DNA from: JAXLRU01 sp046330935
Lineage (GTDB): Bacteria > Actinomycetota > Actinomycetes > Actinomycetales > Kineosporiaceae
Direction of reading: 5' to 3'
DNA: 64,000 nucleotides
NCBI GenBank assembly: GCA_046330935.1
Contig: JAXLRU010000012.1
Location: 1 to 64,000, forward strand
The number at the start of each line of letters is the position of its first letter. The first letter of the stretch is position 1. The position numbers were made by a program, and so were the translations under genes. The notes under the pieces are model-generated. The model worked only from the letters and a program-made list of their open reading frames with translations. It ran no database searches and was not told the DNA's origin. Of the stretch, positions 51,677 through 59,715 are shown piece after piece.

Positions 51677-54385
51677 TCAGCGGCTGTCGGAGACCTTGCC
51701 AGCCCGCGCGAGCACCACGGCCCGAGCCGACTCCAGCCGCGCCACCGGCACCCGGAAGGGGCTGCAGGAGACGTAGTCCAGGCCCACCGACTCGAAGAAC
51801 TGGATCGAGTCGGGGTCGCCGCCGTGCTCGCCGCAGACACCCAGCGTGAGGTCGGGGCGCTGCTTGCGACCCTCCTCGGCGGCGATCTGGACGAGGCGGC
51901 CGACGCCCTTGACGTCGATCGTCTCGAACGGGCTGACCTTGATGATCCCGTTCTCCAGGTACGTGGGGAAGAACGCCGCCTCGACGTCGTCGCGGCTGAA
52001 GCCCCACGTGGTCTGGGTCAGGTCGTTCGTGCCGAAGGAGAAGAACTCGGCGTCGTCGGCGATCCGCCAGGCGGTGAGGGCGGCGCGCGGCAGCTCGATC
52101 ATGGTGCCGATCGGGATGGACAGCTCGACGCCCGAGGACGCCGTCACCTCCTCGATGATCTTCACCGCGGCGACCCGGATGATGTGCAGCTCGTGCAGGG
52201 TCGCCACGAGCGGCACCATGATCTCGGGCTTGGGCGTGATGCCCTCCTTCTGCAGGGTCACGCACGCCTCGGCGACGGCACGCACCTGCAGGAGGAACAG
52301 CTCGGGGACGAGGACGCCGAGCCGGACCCCGCGGGTGCCGAGCATCGGGTTCATCTCGTGCATCCGCGAGACGTCCTTGAGCAGGGCCTCGTCGTCCGCG
52401 TCGGGGTGCCCCTCCGCCTTCGCCACGGCCACCTTCACCGACAGCGACGTGTGGTCGGGGAGGAACTCGTGCAGCGGCGGGTCGAGCAGGCGGATGACGA
52501 CCGGCAGGCCGTCCATCGCCCGCAGGATGCCCACGAAGTCGTCGCGCTGCAGCGGGAGGAGCTCCTCCAGCGCCTCGGCGCGCGTCTCGGGGGTGCGGCC
52601 CAGGATGACCCGCTCCACGATCTGGCGGCGCGAGCCGAGGAACATGTGCTCGGTCCGGCACAGGCCGATGCCCTGCGCGCCGAACATCCGCGACCGGACG
52701 GCGTCCTCGGGGGTGTCCGCGTTGGCCCGGACGCCGAGGCGGCGGACGGCGTCCGCGTGCTTCATGATCCGGTCGACGGCGACGAGCAGCTCGCGCTCGT
52801 CCTCGTTGGACACCTCGACGTCGTTGCCCTGCAGCACCTCGGCGACGGCGGAGGGGACCACCGGCACGGCGCCGAGGAAGACCTCGCCGGTCGTGCCGTC
52901 GATGCTGATCAGGTCGCCCTCGACGAAGGCGCCGCCCGAGGTGGTCGTGGCGGAACGCTTCTCGCCGTCGACCTCCAGCGTCTCGACGCCGACGACGCAG
53001 GTGCGGCCCATGCCGCGGGCGACGACGGCGGCGTGGGACGTCTTGCCGCCGCGGCTGGTGAGGATGCCCTGGGCGGCGATCATGCCGCCGAGGTCGTCGG
53101 GGTTGGTCTCGCGGCGCACGAGGATGACGGCCTCGCCGCGCGCGGCCCACTCGACCGCGGTGTCGGAGTCGAAGACGGCCTTGCCGACGGCTGCGCCGGG
53201 GGAGGCGGCCATGCCCTTGGCGATCTTGTTCCGCTCGGCCTTCGCGTCGAACTGGGGGAACATGAGGTTGGCCAGCTGGTGCCCGTTGATGCGGGTGAGC
53301 GCGGTGTCGAGGTCGATGACGCCCTCGTCGACGAGCTGGGCGGCGATCCGGAAGGCGGCGGCCGCGGTCCGCTTGCCGACGCGGGTCTGCAGCATCCACA
53401 GCTTGCCGCGCTCGACCGTGAACTCGATGTCGCACAGGTCGGCGTAGTGGTGCTCCAGCGTGTCCATGATCCGCACGAGGTCCTCGTACGGCTGGGGGAC
53501 GAGCTCGCGCATCTGGTCGAGGGAGAGCGTGTTGCGGATGCCGGCGACGACGTCCTCGCCCTGCGCCTTCTCCAGGTAGTCCCCGTAGACGCCGCGGCGG
53601 CCGGAGGCGGGGTCGCGGGTGAAGGCGACGCCGGTGCCGGAGTTCTCGCCGAGGTTGCCGAAGACCATGGCCATGACGTTCACGGCGGTGCCCAGGTCGT
53701 CGGCGATCTTCTCGCGGCGGCGGTAGAGCCGGGCGCGGTCGGTGTTCCAGGAGTTGAAGACGGCGCGGACGGCCATCGCGAGCTGCTCGCGCGGGTCCTG
53801 GGGGAACTCGATGCCGATCTCGTCCCGGACGACGCCCTTGAACGTGTCGACCAGCTTCTCCAGGTCGGTGGCGTCGAGGCTGAGGTCGCTCGTCGAGCCC
53901 TTGGCGCGCTTGGCGTCCTCGAGGTGGTGCTCGAACTTCTCGGGGTCGACGCCGAGGACGGTGCGCCCGAACATCTGCACCAGGCGGCGGTAGGAGTCCC
54001 ACGCGAAGCGCTGGTCGCCGGAGTGGGCGGCCAGGCCCAGCACGGAGGAGTCGTTGAGGCCGATGTTGAGGACGGTCTCCATCATCCCGGGCATCGAGAA
54101 CTTGGCGCCCGAGCGGACCGACAGCAGCAGCGGGTCGTCGGCCTGGCCCAGCTTGCGGCCGGCCTCGGCCTCGATGCGCTGCAGGTGCTCCTCGATCTCG
54201 GCCGCGAGCGTGGCGGGCTCGGCGCCCTCACGCAGGAACGCGCGGCACGCGTCCGTCGTCACCGTGAACCCGTGGGGCACGGGAAGCCCCAGCTTGGTCA
54301 TCTCCGCGAGGTTCGCTCCCTTGCCGCCCAGAAGGTCGGACTGAGATCGATCGCCCTCAGCGAAGTCGTAGACGTAGCGGTTCAT
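51677..54385 (-). CDS. ppdK: pyruvate, phosphate dikinase
   Basis: 902 residues, the normal length. N-terminal ATP-grasp: MNRYVYDFAEGDRSQSDLLG, GGKGANLAEMTKLGLPVPHG and SVRSGAKFSMPGMMETVLN. Central phosphohistidine domain: SRGGKTSHAAVVARGMG with the catalytic His near 452. C-terminal TIM barrel: GIGLCRTEHMFL and the catalytic Cys in LGVCGEHGGDP near 850. It interconverts PEP, AMP and PPi with pyruvate, ATP and Pi. ATG 54385 is followed at once by the family start and preceded by GGGGAGG 12 nt upstream. About 290 nt of leader holds short tandem repeats but no gene. Confidence 0.96.
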   Translation of the reverse strand: MNRYVYDFAEGDRSQSDLLGGKGANLAEMTKLGLPVPHGFTVTTDACRAFLREGAEPATLAAEIEEHLQRIEAEAGRKLGQADDPLLLSVRSGAKFSMPGMMETVLNIGLNDSSVLGLAAHSGDQRFAWDSYRRLVQMFGRTVLGVDPEKFEHHLEDAKRAKGSTSDLSLDATDLEKLVDTFKGVVRDEIGIEFPQDPREQLAMAVRAVFNSWNTDRARLYRRREKIADDLGTAVNVMAMVFGNLGENSGTGVAFTRDPASGRRGVYGDYLEKAQGEDVVAGIRNTLSLDQMRELVPQPYEDLVRIMDTLEHHYADLCDIEFTVERGKLWMLQTRVGKRTAAAAFRIAAQLVDEGVIDLDTALTRINGHQLANLMFPQFDAKAERNKIAKGMAASPGAAVGKAVFDSDTAVEWAARGEAVILVRRETNPDDLGGMIAAQGILTSRGGKTSHAAVVARGMGRTCVVGVETLEVDGEKRSATTTSGGAFVEGDLISIDGTTGEVFLGAVPVVPSAVAEVLQGNDVEVSNEDERELLVAVDRIMKHADAVRRLGVRANADTPEDAVRSRMFGAQGIGLCRTEHMFLGSRRQIVERVILGRTPETRAEALEELLPLQRDDFVGILRAMDGLPVVIRLLDPPLHEFLPDHTSLSVKVAVAKAEGHPDADDEALLKDVSRMHEMNPMLGTRGVRLGVLVPELFLLQVRAVAEACVTLQKEGITPKPEIMVPLVATLHELHIIRVAAVKIIEEVTASSGVELSIPIGTMIELPRAALTAWRIADDAEFFSFGTNDLTQTTWGFSRDDVEAAFFPTYLENGIIKVSPFETIDVKGVGRLVQIAAEEGRKQRPDLTLGVCGEHGGDPDSIQFFESVGLDYVSCSPFRVPVARLESARAVVLARAGKVSDSR

Positions 54386-54593
54386 CAAGAGCCAGCCTCC
54401 CCGGTGCCCGCAGGGCCCGTCGCCGTCGTCGGTTTCCTCGTTCAGGCTGCCCCTGGTGCACGGCCCCCTCCGGGGACCAAGGTCGGGCCCGCGGCGCTGG
54501 TCACGGCCCGGATGGTGACGGTTCCCACTCCGCCCGGACTTGCGTCCCGGGTGGGCGACGGACGCCCGTCGCGGGATTCGCGTCCCGCAGCAC

Positions 54594-54629
54594 GGACGAC
54601 GACGGACGATCGAGGACGACGACGGACGA
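54594..54629. repeat. short tandem repeat upstream of ppdK
   Basis: The 16-bp unit GGACGACGACGGACGA occurs at 54594-54609 and 54614-54629, separated by TCGA. It lies between the divergent ppdK and small GNAT genes. Confidence 0.5.
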
Positions 54630-54677
54630 CGGCGCGGTCCGCGCGCGCGGCGACGGTCTTGCTGCTGCGATGGGGGG

Positions 54678-55001
54678 ATGAGCGACGCCGAGGACCCGAC
54701 CCCGCCCGACACCGCCCCGCAGATCGAGGTGCGCGACGCGCCGGAGGCCTCGCGGTACGAGCTGTACCGCGACGGCGCGTTGGCGGGCCGCGCGGACTAC
54801 GAGCTCGCCCCGGGGGTGATCGTGTTCACCCACACCGTCGTCGACCCGGCCTTCGAGGGGCAGGGGCTCGCCTCCGCCCTGGTGCGCGCGGCCCTGGACG
54901 ACGTGCGGCGGCGCGGCAGGGGAGCGGTCGTCCCGCAGTGCTCCTTCGTGCGCGGCTACCTCGACCGCCACCCCGCCGAGGCCGACGTCGTCGAGCGCTG
55001 A
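54678..55001 (+). CDS. small GNAT-type acetyltransferase (YidJ/CG-domain family)
   Basis: 107 residues from ATG 54678. Compact acetyltransferase: EASRYELYRDGALAGRADYE, FTHTVVDPAFEGQGLASALV near 53-72 (EGQGLA acetyl-CoA loop), VVPQCSFVRGYLDRHPAEAD near 86. This matches the short Gly-rich GNAT-like family whose members have few known substrates. GGGGGG at the start gives a weak ribosome site. Confidence 0.85.
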   Translation: MSDAEDPTPPDTAPQIEVRDAPEASRYELYRDGALAGRADYELAPGVIVFTHTVVDPAFEGQGLASALVRAALDDVRRRGRGAVVPQCSFVRGYLDRHPAEADVVER

Positions 55002-55004
55002 GCC

Positions 55005-56903
55005 TCACGACGAGCGGGAGGCCTCCAGCGCGGCGGCCAGCGTCTCGGCGTCGTGGGGCCCGATGTGGCGGCGGCCCGCCACGAAGAAGGTGGGGGTGCC
55101 GCGGGCGCCGCTGGCCTGCGCGCTGTCGACGTCGCGGCGCACCCGCGCGGCCAGGCGCGCGTCGTCGCCGAGGTCGCGGGCGAACCGTTCGACGTCCAGG
55201 CCGATCCTGGCCGCATAGCCGAGCAAGTCCTCCAGTTCCAGCTCGTCGTAGTGCTCGAAGAGCAGGTCGTGCATCTCCCAGAACCGCCCCTGGACGGCTG
55301 CGGCCTCGGCGGCCAGCGCCGCGCGCTCGGCGTGCGGGTGCACGTGGGTGAGGGGCAGGTGGCGCATCACGTAGCGCAGCTCGTCGCCGAACCGCTGCCG
55401 CAGCGCCGGCCCGAGGCCGGTGGCGCGCGCGCAGAACGGGCACTCGAAGTCGGCGTACTCGACGACGGTCAGCGGCGCGTCCACGGGCCCGCGGATGTGG
55501 TCGACGGCGGGGTCGACCGGCTCGGACAGGACGCGCGGCAGGTCGGCGTCGCGTTCCCCGCGCAGGCGCGCCGCGAGGAAGAACGCGAGCCACCCCAGCA
55601 GCGGGGCGAGGACGGCGGCGAGCAGGACCCCCACGCGGGCCTCGTCGGCGATCACCTCGTCGGTGATCCCGAGGTCGATGATGAGCAGCGCCACCGTGAA
55701 CCCGATGCCCGACAGGGCCGCGCCGCCCGCGACGTGGCCCCAGCCGACCCCCTGGGGGAGCCGACCCAGGCCGCCCTTGACGGCGCCGAGGGCGCCGAGG
55801 GTGATGCCGATCGTCTTGCCGAGCACGAGGCCGGCGACGACGCCCCAGGTCACGCGAGAGGTCAGGGCGTCGGTGAGCACCCCGCCGCGCAGATCCACCC
55901 CCGCGTTGGCGAGCGCGAACACCGGGACGACGAGGTAGGCCGTCCAGGGGTGCAGGGAGACCTGCAGGCGCTCGTTGACGGAGATGATCCGCGCCAGCCC
56001 CCGCTGTGCGGTGCGGCCGACCTCGGGCATGGGCGACTGACGGAAGGCGCGGACCAGCCCGGCGGTGCTCTCCACCTCGGCCCGGTCGGGGGTGAACGCG
56101 GGCACGAGCAGGCCCGCGAGCATGCCGGTGATCGCCGCGTGCACGCCCGACTGCACGGTCGCGAGCCAGACCAGCGCGATCAATGCGACGTACACCCCCG
56201 ACCCGCGCGTGCGCAGCCGCCCGAGCAGCGCGACGGCGGCGAGGCCGAGCGCGGCCAGCAGCAGGGCGCGGGCGTCCACGCCGTGGGAGTAGGCGATCCC
56301 GATGACGCTGACGGCGACGATGTCGTCGATCACCGTGAGGGTGAGCAGGAACAGGCGCAGCTGGTTGTTCACCGCGGGCCCGACGACCGCGAGCGCGCCC
56401 AGCAGGAACGCCGTGTCGGTGCCGATCACCACACCCCAGGCGCCCGGCGCCCGGTCGCCGGAGACGGCCAGGTAGACCAGGGCGGGCACGAGCATGCCGA
56501 CCACGCCCGCCACCAGCGGCACGAGCATCGTGCGGGGGCGCCGCAGTTCGCCCACCGAGACTTCGCGGCGGACCTCCAGGCCGATGACGAAGAAGTAGAC
56601 GACCATGAGGCCGTCGTTGACCCAGTGCTGCAGGCTCATGGCCAGCGACGCGTCGCCGATCCGCACCGAGGCGTCGGTGTGCCACAGGCTCACGTAGGAG
56701 TCCGACCACCCGCTGTTGGCCCAGACCAGGGCGACGATCGTCGCGAGCGTCAGCAGCGCCGCGCCGGCGGACTCGGTGTGCAGGAACTGCCGGACGGCGT
56801 CGGGCAGTCCCGCGCGCCACCTGCTGCCCCGGGTCGGGACCGGGGTGACGTCCCGGCACTCCTGGACGGCGTCGGCGGTGGTCTCGGCTCGCGCGGGGAT
56901 CAC
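55005..56903 (-). CDS. nhaA: NhaA-type Na+/H+ antiporter fused to a DsbA-like thioredoxin domain
   Basis: 632 residues. Residues 1-425 form NhaA: ESAGAALLTLATIVALVWAN, YFFVIGLEVRREVSVGEL, GTDTAFLLGALAVVG with the ion-site Asp, VIDDIVAVSVIGIAYSHG with the paired Asp residues, and ALSGIGFTVALLI. The C-terminal 190 residues are a thioredoxin-fold DsbA domain: VVEYADFECPFCARATG near 475 (CPFC active site), then MRHLPLTHVHPHAERAALAA and SGARGTPTFFVAGRRH with cis-Pro. The fusion is known in actinobacteria. The antiporter uses the proton gradient to expel sodium; the thioredoxin part may sense or repair thiols. Confidence 0.93.
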   Translation of the reverse strand: MIPARAETTADAVQECRDVTPVPTRGSRWRAGLPDAVRQFLHTESAGAALLTLATIVALVWANSGWSDSYVSLWHTDASVRIGDASLAMSLQHWVNDGLMVVYFFVIGLEVRREVSVGELRRPRTMLVPLVAGVVGMLVPALVYLAVSGDRAPGAWGVVIGTDTAFLLGALAVVGPAVNNQLRLFLLTLTVIDDIVAVSVIGIAYSHGVDARALLLAALGLAAVALLGRLRTRGSGVYVALIALVWLATVQSGVHAAITGMLAGLLVPAFTPDRAEVESTAGLVRAFRQSPMPEVGRTAQRGLARIISVNERLQVSLHPWTAYLVVPVFALANAGVDLRGGVLTDALTSRVTWGVVAGLVLGKTIGITLGALGAVKGGLGRLPQGVGWGHVAGGAALSGIGFTVALLIIDLGITDEVIADEARVGVLLAAVLAPLLGWLAFFLAARLRGERDADLPRVLSEPVDPAVDHIRGPVDAPLTVVEYADFECPFCARATGLGPALRQRFGDELRYVMRHLPLTHVHPHAERAALAAEAAAVQGRFWEMHDLLFEHYDELELEDLLGYAARIGLDVERFARDLGDDARLAARVRRDVDSAQASGARGTPTFFVAGRRHIGPHDAETLAAALEASRSS

Positions 56904-57029
56904 CGGGTCAGACTAGGTGGCGGCGTCCGGCCGTGCCCGGCGGCGGGGAGGGATCTTCGGCCGAAGCGGCCCCGCGGCGGAGGCCACCGACCTACCCTGC
57001 AGCTACACGACGAGGTGGGGGAGGCGACG

Positions 57030-57209
57030 ATGGTCGAGTACGTGCCCGCGGGCTGGTACCGCGACGGCGCCAGGCTGCGCTGGTGGAACGGCACGGCGTG
57101 GACGGCGCACACCAAGGACGACGGGGAGCCGGGCCCGTGGGACGGCGTGAGCGCCGTGCCGCCGCCGCGACGGCGGCGGGTCAGGCTGCGGCTGCTGCGC
57201 AACGCCTGA
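57030..57209 (+). CDS. small DUF2510 protein
   Basis: 59 residues from ATG 57030 with GGGGGAGG 6 nt upstream. It consists almost only of a DUF2510 module (YVPAGWYRDGARLRWWNGTA) and a basic tail (PPPRRRRVRLRLLRNA). Such modules are usually N-terminal to membrane domains, as in the 28.7 kb gene; here it stands alone. A terminator and tRNA-His follow. Confidence 0.75.
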   Translation: MVEYVPAGWYRDGARLRWWNGTAWTAHTKDDGEPGPWDGVSAVPPPRRRRVRLRLLRNA

Positions 57210-57225
57210 CAGGTGTTAGGACCCG

Positions 57226-57269
57226 GCAACGACAACGGCCCCGCCCGGGGGCGAGGCCGTGGTCGTTGC
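57226..57269. terminator. stem-loop between DUF2510 gene and tRNA-His
   Basis: GCAACGAC/GTCGTTGC (8 bp), inner CGGCC/GGCCG and a GC-rich tip. It can end transcription from both the plus-strand gene and the minus-strand tRNA. Confidence 0.7.
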
Positions 57270-57273
57270 TGCG

Positions 57274-57350
57274 TGGGGTGAGTGACGGGACTCGAACCCG
57301 CGACCACCTGGACCACAACCAGGTGCTCTACCAGCTGAGCTACACCCACC
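57274..57350 (-). tRNA. tRNA-His (anticodon GUG)
   Basis: Minus strand. Acceptor GTGGGTG pairs with CACTCAC (one G-U). The discriminator C opposite the extra 5' G and an encoded CCA are present, as required for tRNA-His. Anticodon loop TTGTGGT in stem CCTGG/CCAGG reads GUG. Confidence 0.95.
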
Positions 57351-57433
57351 ACGTCGTCGGGTACGGAGGATCGCCCCGGCCCGACGGCGAGTAAGAGTGT
57401 ACAAGGCATTCGACGGGCTTCCGACCGCCTTTC

Positions 57434-58072
57434 TCAGGCGGGCGCGTCGGCGGGTCGCGAGACCTTGGCGGCCAGCTCGCGGGCCTCGTCCGTGCTCGGG
57501 CCCGGCTGGGGCACGAACAGGGCCGACCGGTAGTACTTCAGCTCGGCGATGCTCTCGGTGATGTCGGCCAGGGCGCGGTGGCCCCCGTGCTTCTGGGGCG
57601 AGGCGAAGTACACCCGCGGGTACCAGCGCCGGGCGAGCTCCTTGATCGAGGAGACGTCGATCATCCGGTAGTGCAGGTGACCCTCGAGGGCCGCCATGTC
57701 CCGGGCGAGGAAGCCGCGGTCGGTGGCCACCGAGTTGCCCGCAAGCGGCGCTTTGCGGGGCTCGGGCACCCAGGCGCGGACGTAGTCGAGGACGGCCTGC
57801 TCGGCCTCGTCCATGCTCAGGCCGCCGTCGAGCTCGGCGAGGAGGCCGGACGTCGTGTGCATCTGGCGGACGACGTCGTTCATCTGGTCCAGCGCCGCCT
57901 GGGGCGGCTTGACGACGACGTCGATCCCCTCGCCGAGCACGGTCAGCTCGGAGTCGGTGACGAGCGCGGCGACCTCGATCAGCGCGTCGGCGCCGAGGTC
58001 GAGGCCGGTCATCTCGCAGTCGATCCAGACGATGCGGTCCTGGGAACGTTCAGGTGCAGGCACATCCGTCAC
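57434..58072 (-). CDS. orn: oligoribonuclease
   Basis: 212 residues from GTG 58072. DEDDh exonuclease: RIVWIDCEMTGLDLGADALI near 13-32 (Asp, Glu), LAGNSVATDRGFLARDM near 110-126 (Asp) and QKHGGHRALADITESI near 161-176 (His, Asp). It degrades 2-5 nt RNA and pGpG, the linear product of c-di-GMP, so it also closes the c-di-GMP pathway suggested by the GGDEF and PilZ proteins in this window. Essential in many actinobacteria. Confidence 0.95.
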   Translation of the reverse strand: MTDVPAPERSQDRIVWIDCEMTGLDLGADALIEVAALVTDSELTVLGEGIDVVVKPPQAALDQMNDVVRQMHTTSGLLAELDGGLSMDEAEQAVLDYVRAWVPEPRKAPLAGNSVATDRGFLARDMAALEGHLHYRMIDVSSIKELARRWYPRVYFASPQKHGGHRALADITESIAELKYYRSALFVPQPGPSTDEARELAAKVSRPADAPA

Positions 58073-58130
58073 TGTACGCGTCAGCCCCGGTCGGGCCGCC
58101 CGTGCGCGCCGCGTGTCCGGTCAGCCGTGG

Positions 58131-58406
58131 TCAGCCGTGGTCGGCCCCACCGGGCAGGCCTGACGGCGGCCGGTCGTGCAGGCGCGGGCCCGCCGCGTCG
58201 GGGTCGGGTTGGGCGGCCTGTCCGCGGGCGCGCCGGTCGACGACCCACAGGACCAGCGTGGCCACCAGCCCCAGTGCACCCAGGGCGGCCACCACCTGCC
58301 AGTCCCGCCCGCGCCACAGGAGCAGGACGCAGGTGAGCGCCGTGGCGAAGAGGCCCCACCCCACGAGGGGCGTCGGAGGAGCCTGCGACGAGCGATGCCG
58401 ACCCAC
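58131..58406 (-). CDS. small membrane protein, two helices
   Basis: 91 residues from GTG 58406 (GGGAGG a few nt upstream; GTG 58412 or ATG 58481 are alternatives). Two hydrophobic segments (LVGWGLFATALTCVLLLW; WQVVAALGALGLVATLVLWV) separated by the short charged turn RGRD, then a hydrophilic C-terminus. No family recognised; DUF-type membrane proteins of this layout are common in actinobacteria. Divergent from the PrsW gene. Confidence 0.65.
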   Translation of the reverse strand: MGRHRSSQAPPTPLVGWGLFATALTCVLLLWRGRDWQVVAALGALGLVATLVLWVVDRRARGQAAQPDPDAAGPRLHDRPPSGLPGGADHG

Positions 58407-58508
58407 CGCCACCTCCCACCCCCCACCGGACTTCTCGCTCAACGTATCGGAAAAGGCACGGTGCGTGAGGGAGTTTCGCATCGACGGAACCGCGGCCGCC
58501 GGACTCGT

Positions 58509-58514
58509 TACTCT
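58509..58514 (+). promoter_or_regulatory. -10 element of PrsW gene (leaderless type)
   Basis: TACTCT, 6 nt, GTG 58521. Confidence 0.5.
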
Positions 58515-58520
58515 CGCGCG

Positions 58521-59642
58521 GTGACCTCCTCGCCCCGCGACCCCGTGCGGCGTCCCGCGCTCGCGGGCCGGGTGGCGACGTGGCTCGTGGCGGTGGGGAT
58601 CGTGGTGGGGTTGACCGCCGCCGTGCTCGTCGCCCTGGCCACGATCTCGGCGGTCACCGGCACCGCGGGCCTGATCACGGGGGTGGTCCTCGCCGCCGTC
58701 CCGGTCCTGCCCGTCGCCGCGATCCTCGTCTGGCTCGACCGGTACGAGGCCGAACCCGCGCCCCTGCTGGTGTTCGCCTTCGCCTGGGGCGCCGGCGCCG
58801 CCGCACTGTTCGCGCTCGTGGTCAACACGGCGAGCATGTCGGCCCTGCGGGCCGCGGGGGGCGACGTCACCCTCGCCGCCGTGGGGGTGGCGCCCCTGGT
58901 GGAGGAGACGTCGAAGGCGCTCGCCGTCGTCGGCATCCTGCTGCTGCGCCGCCGGGAGTTCGACGGCGTCGTCGACGGCATCGTCTACGCGGGGCTCGCC
59001 GGGCTCGGGTTCGCCTTCACCGAGAACGTGCTCTACCTCGGGCGCACGCTGGCCGAGTCCGGCACGTCGGGGCTCGCGTTCGTGTTCATCCTGCGCTGCG
59101 TCGTCTCCCCCTTCGCCCACCCCCTGTTCACCGCCGCCAGCGGGATCGGGCTGGGCCTGGCCGCGCGTACCCGCCACCCGGCCGCCCGCCCCTGGCTCGT
59201 GCTGGGTGGCTGGGCCGTGGCCGTGGCACTGCACTCGGCGTGGAACCTCTCGGCGAGCACGCTGCGCGGCTTCCTCACCGTCTACGTGCTGGTGCAGCTG
59301 CCCGTCCTCGCGGGGTTCGCCGCCCTGGCGGTGCTCGCCCGCCGCCGCGAGGGCCGGGTGATCGCCCGGCACCTGGCCGTCTACGTCGAGACCGGGTGGG
59401 TCTCCCCGGCGGAGGTGCACATGCTCGCCTCGCTGGCCGCGCGACGGCACGCCCGCACCTGGGCCTCGGCGCGCGGGGGGCGCGCGGGGAGGGCGGCGAT
59501 GCGCCGCTTCCAGGACCTCGGCAGCAACCTCGCCTTCCTCCGGGAGCGGGTCGTGCGCGGCACCGCGGGGCCCGACGCGGCGGCCGAGGAACGGCGGATG
59601 CTCACCGAGCTCGCGCAGGCGCGCGCGCAGCTGGTCCGCTAG
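58521..59642 (+). CDS. PrsW-family intramembrane metalloprotease
   Basis: 373 residues from GTG 58521. About eight membrane helices. PrsW signatures: GVAPLVEETSKALAVVGILL near 122-141 (paired Glu), GIVYAGLAGLGFAFTENVLY near 154-173 (Glu), VSPFAHPLFTAASGIGLGLA near 196-215 (His) and VALHSAWNLSAST near 233 (His). The family cleaves anti-sigma factors or other membrane substrates; no sigma/anti-sigma pair is next to it. The C-terminal 100 residues are cytoplasmic and Arg/Ala-rich. Confidence 0.9.
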   Translation: MTSSPRDPVRRPALAGRVATWLVAVGIVVGLTAAVLVALATISAVTGTAGLITGVVLAAVPVLPVAAILVWLDRYEAEPAPLLVFAFAWGAGAAALFALVVNTASMSALRAAGGDVTLAAVGVAPLVEETSKALAVVGILLLRRREFDGVVDGIVYAGLAGLGFAFTENVLYLGRTLAESGTSGLAFVFILRCVVSPFAHPLFTAASGIGLGLAARTRHPAARPWLVLGGWAVAVALHSAWNLSASTLRGFLTVYVLVQLPVLAGFAALAVLARRREGRVIARHLAVYVETGWVSPAEVHMLASLAARRHARTWASARGGRAGRAAMRRFQDLGSNLAFLRERVVRGTAGPDAAAEERRMLTELAQARAQLVR

Positions 59643-59715
59643 CGCCCCTCGCAGGCGCTGCGGGGGCCTGATGCGAGACTGGCGCCCGCCCCGACCCCGA
59701 GCGCGAGGACCAGCC

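Noticed and set aside
51129..54002. 957-codon open frame antisense/alternative to ppdK
   Set aside because: Arg/Pro/Gly-rich composition typical of shadow frames in very GC-rich DNA; ppdK on the same strand in another frame is fully conserved.
54826..56859. 677-codon frame overlapping NhaA
   Set aside because: Shadow frame; no conserved motif, while nhaA is complete.
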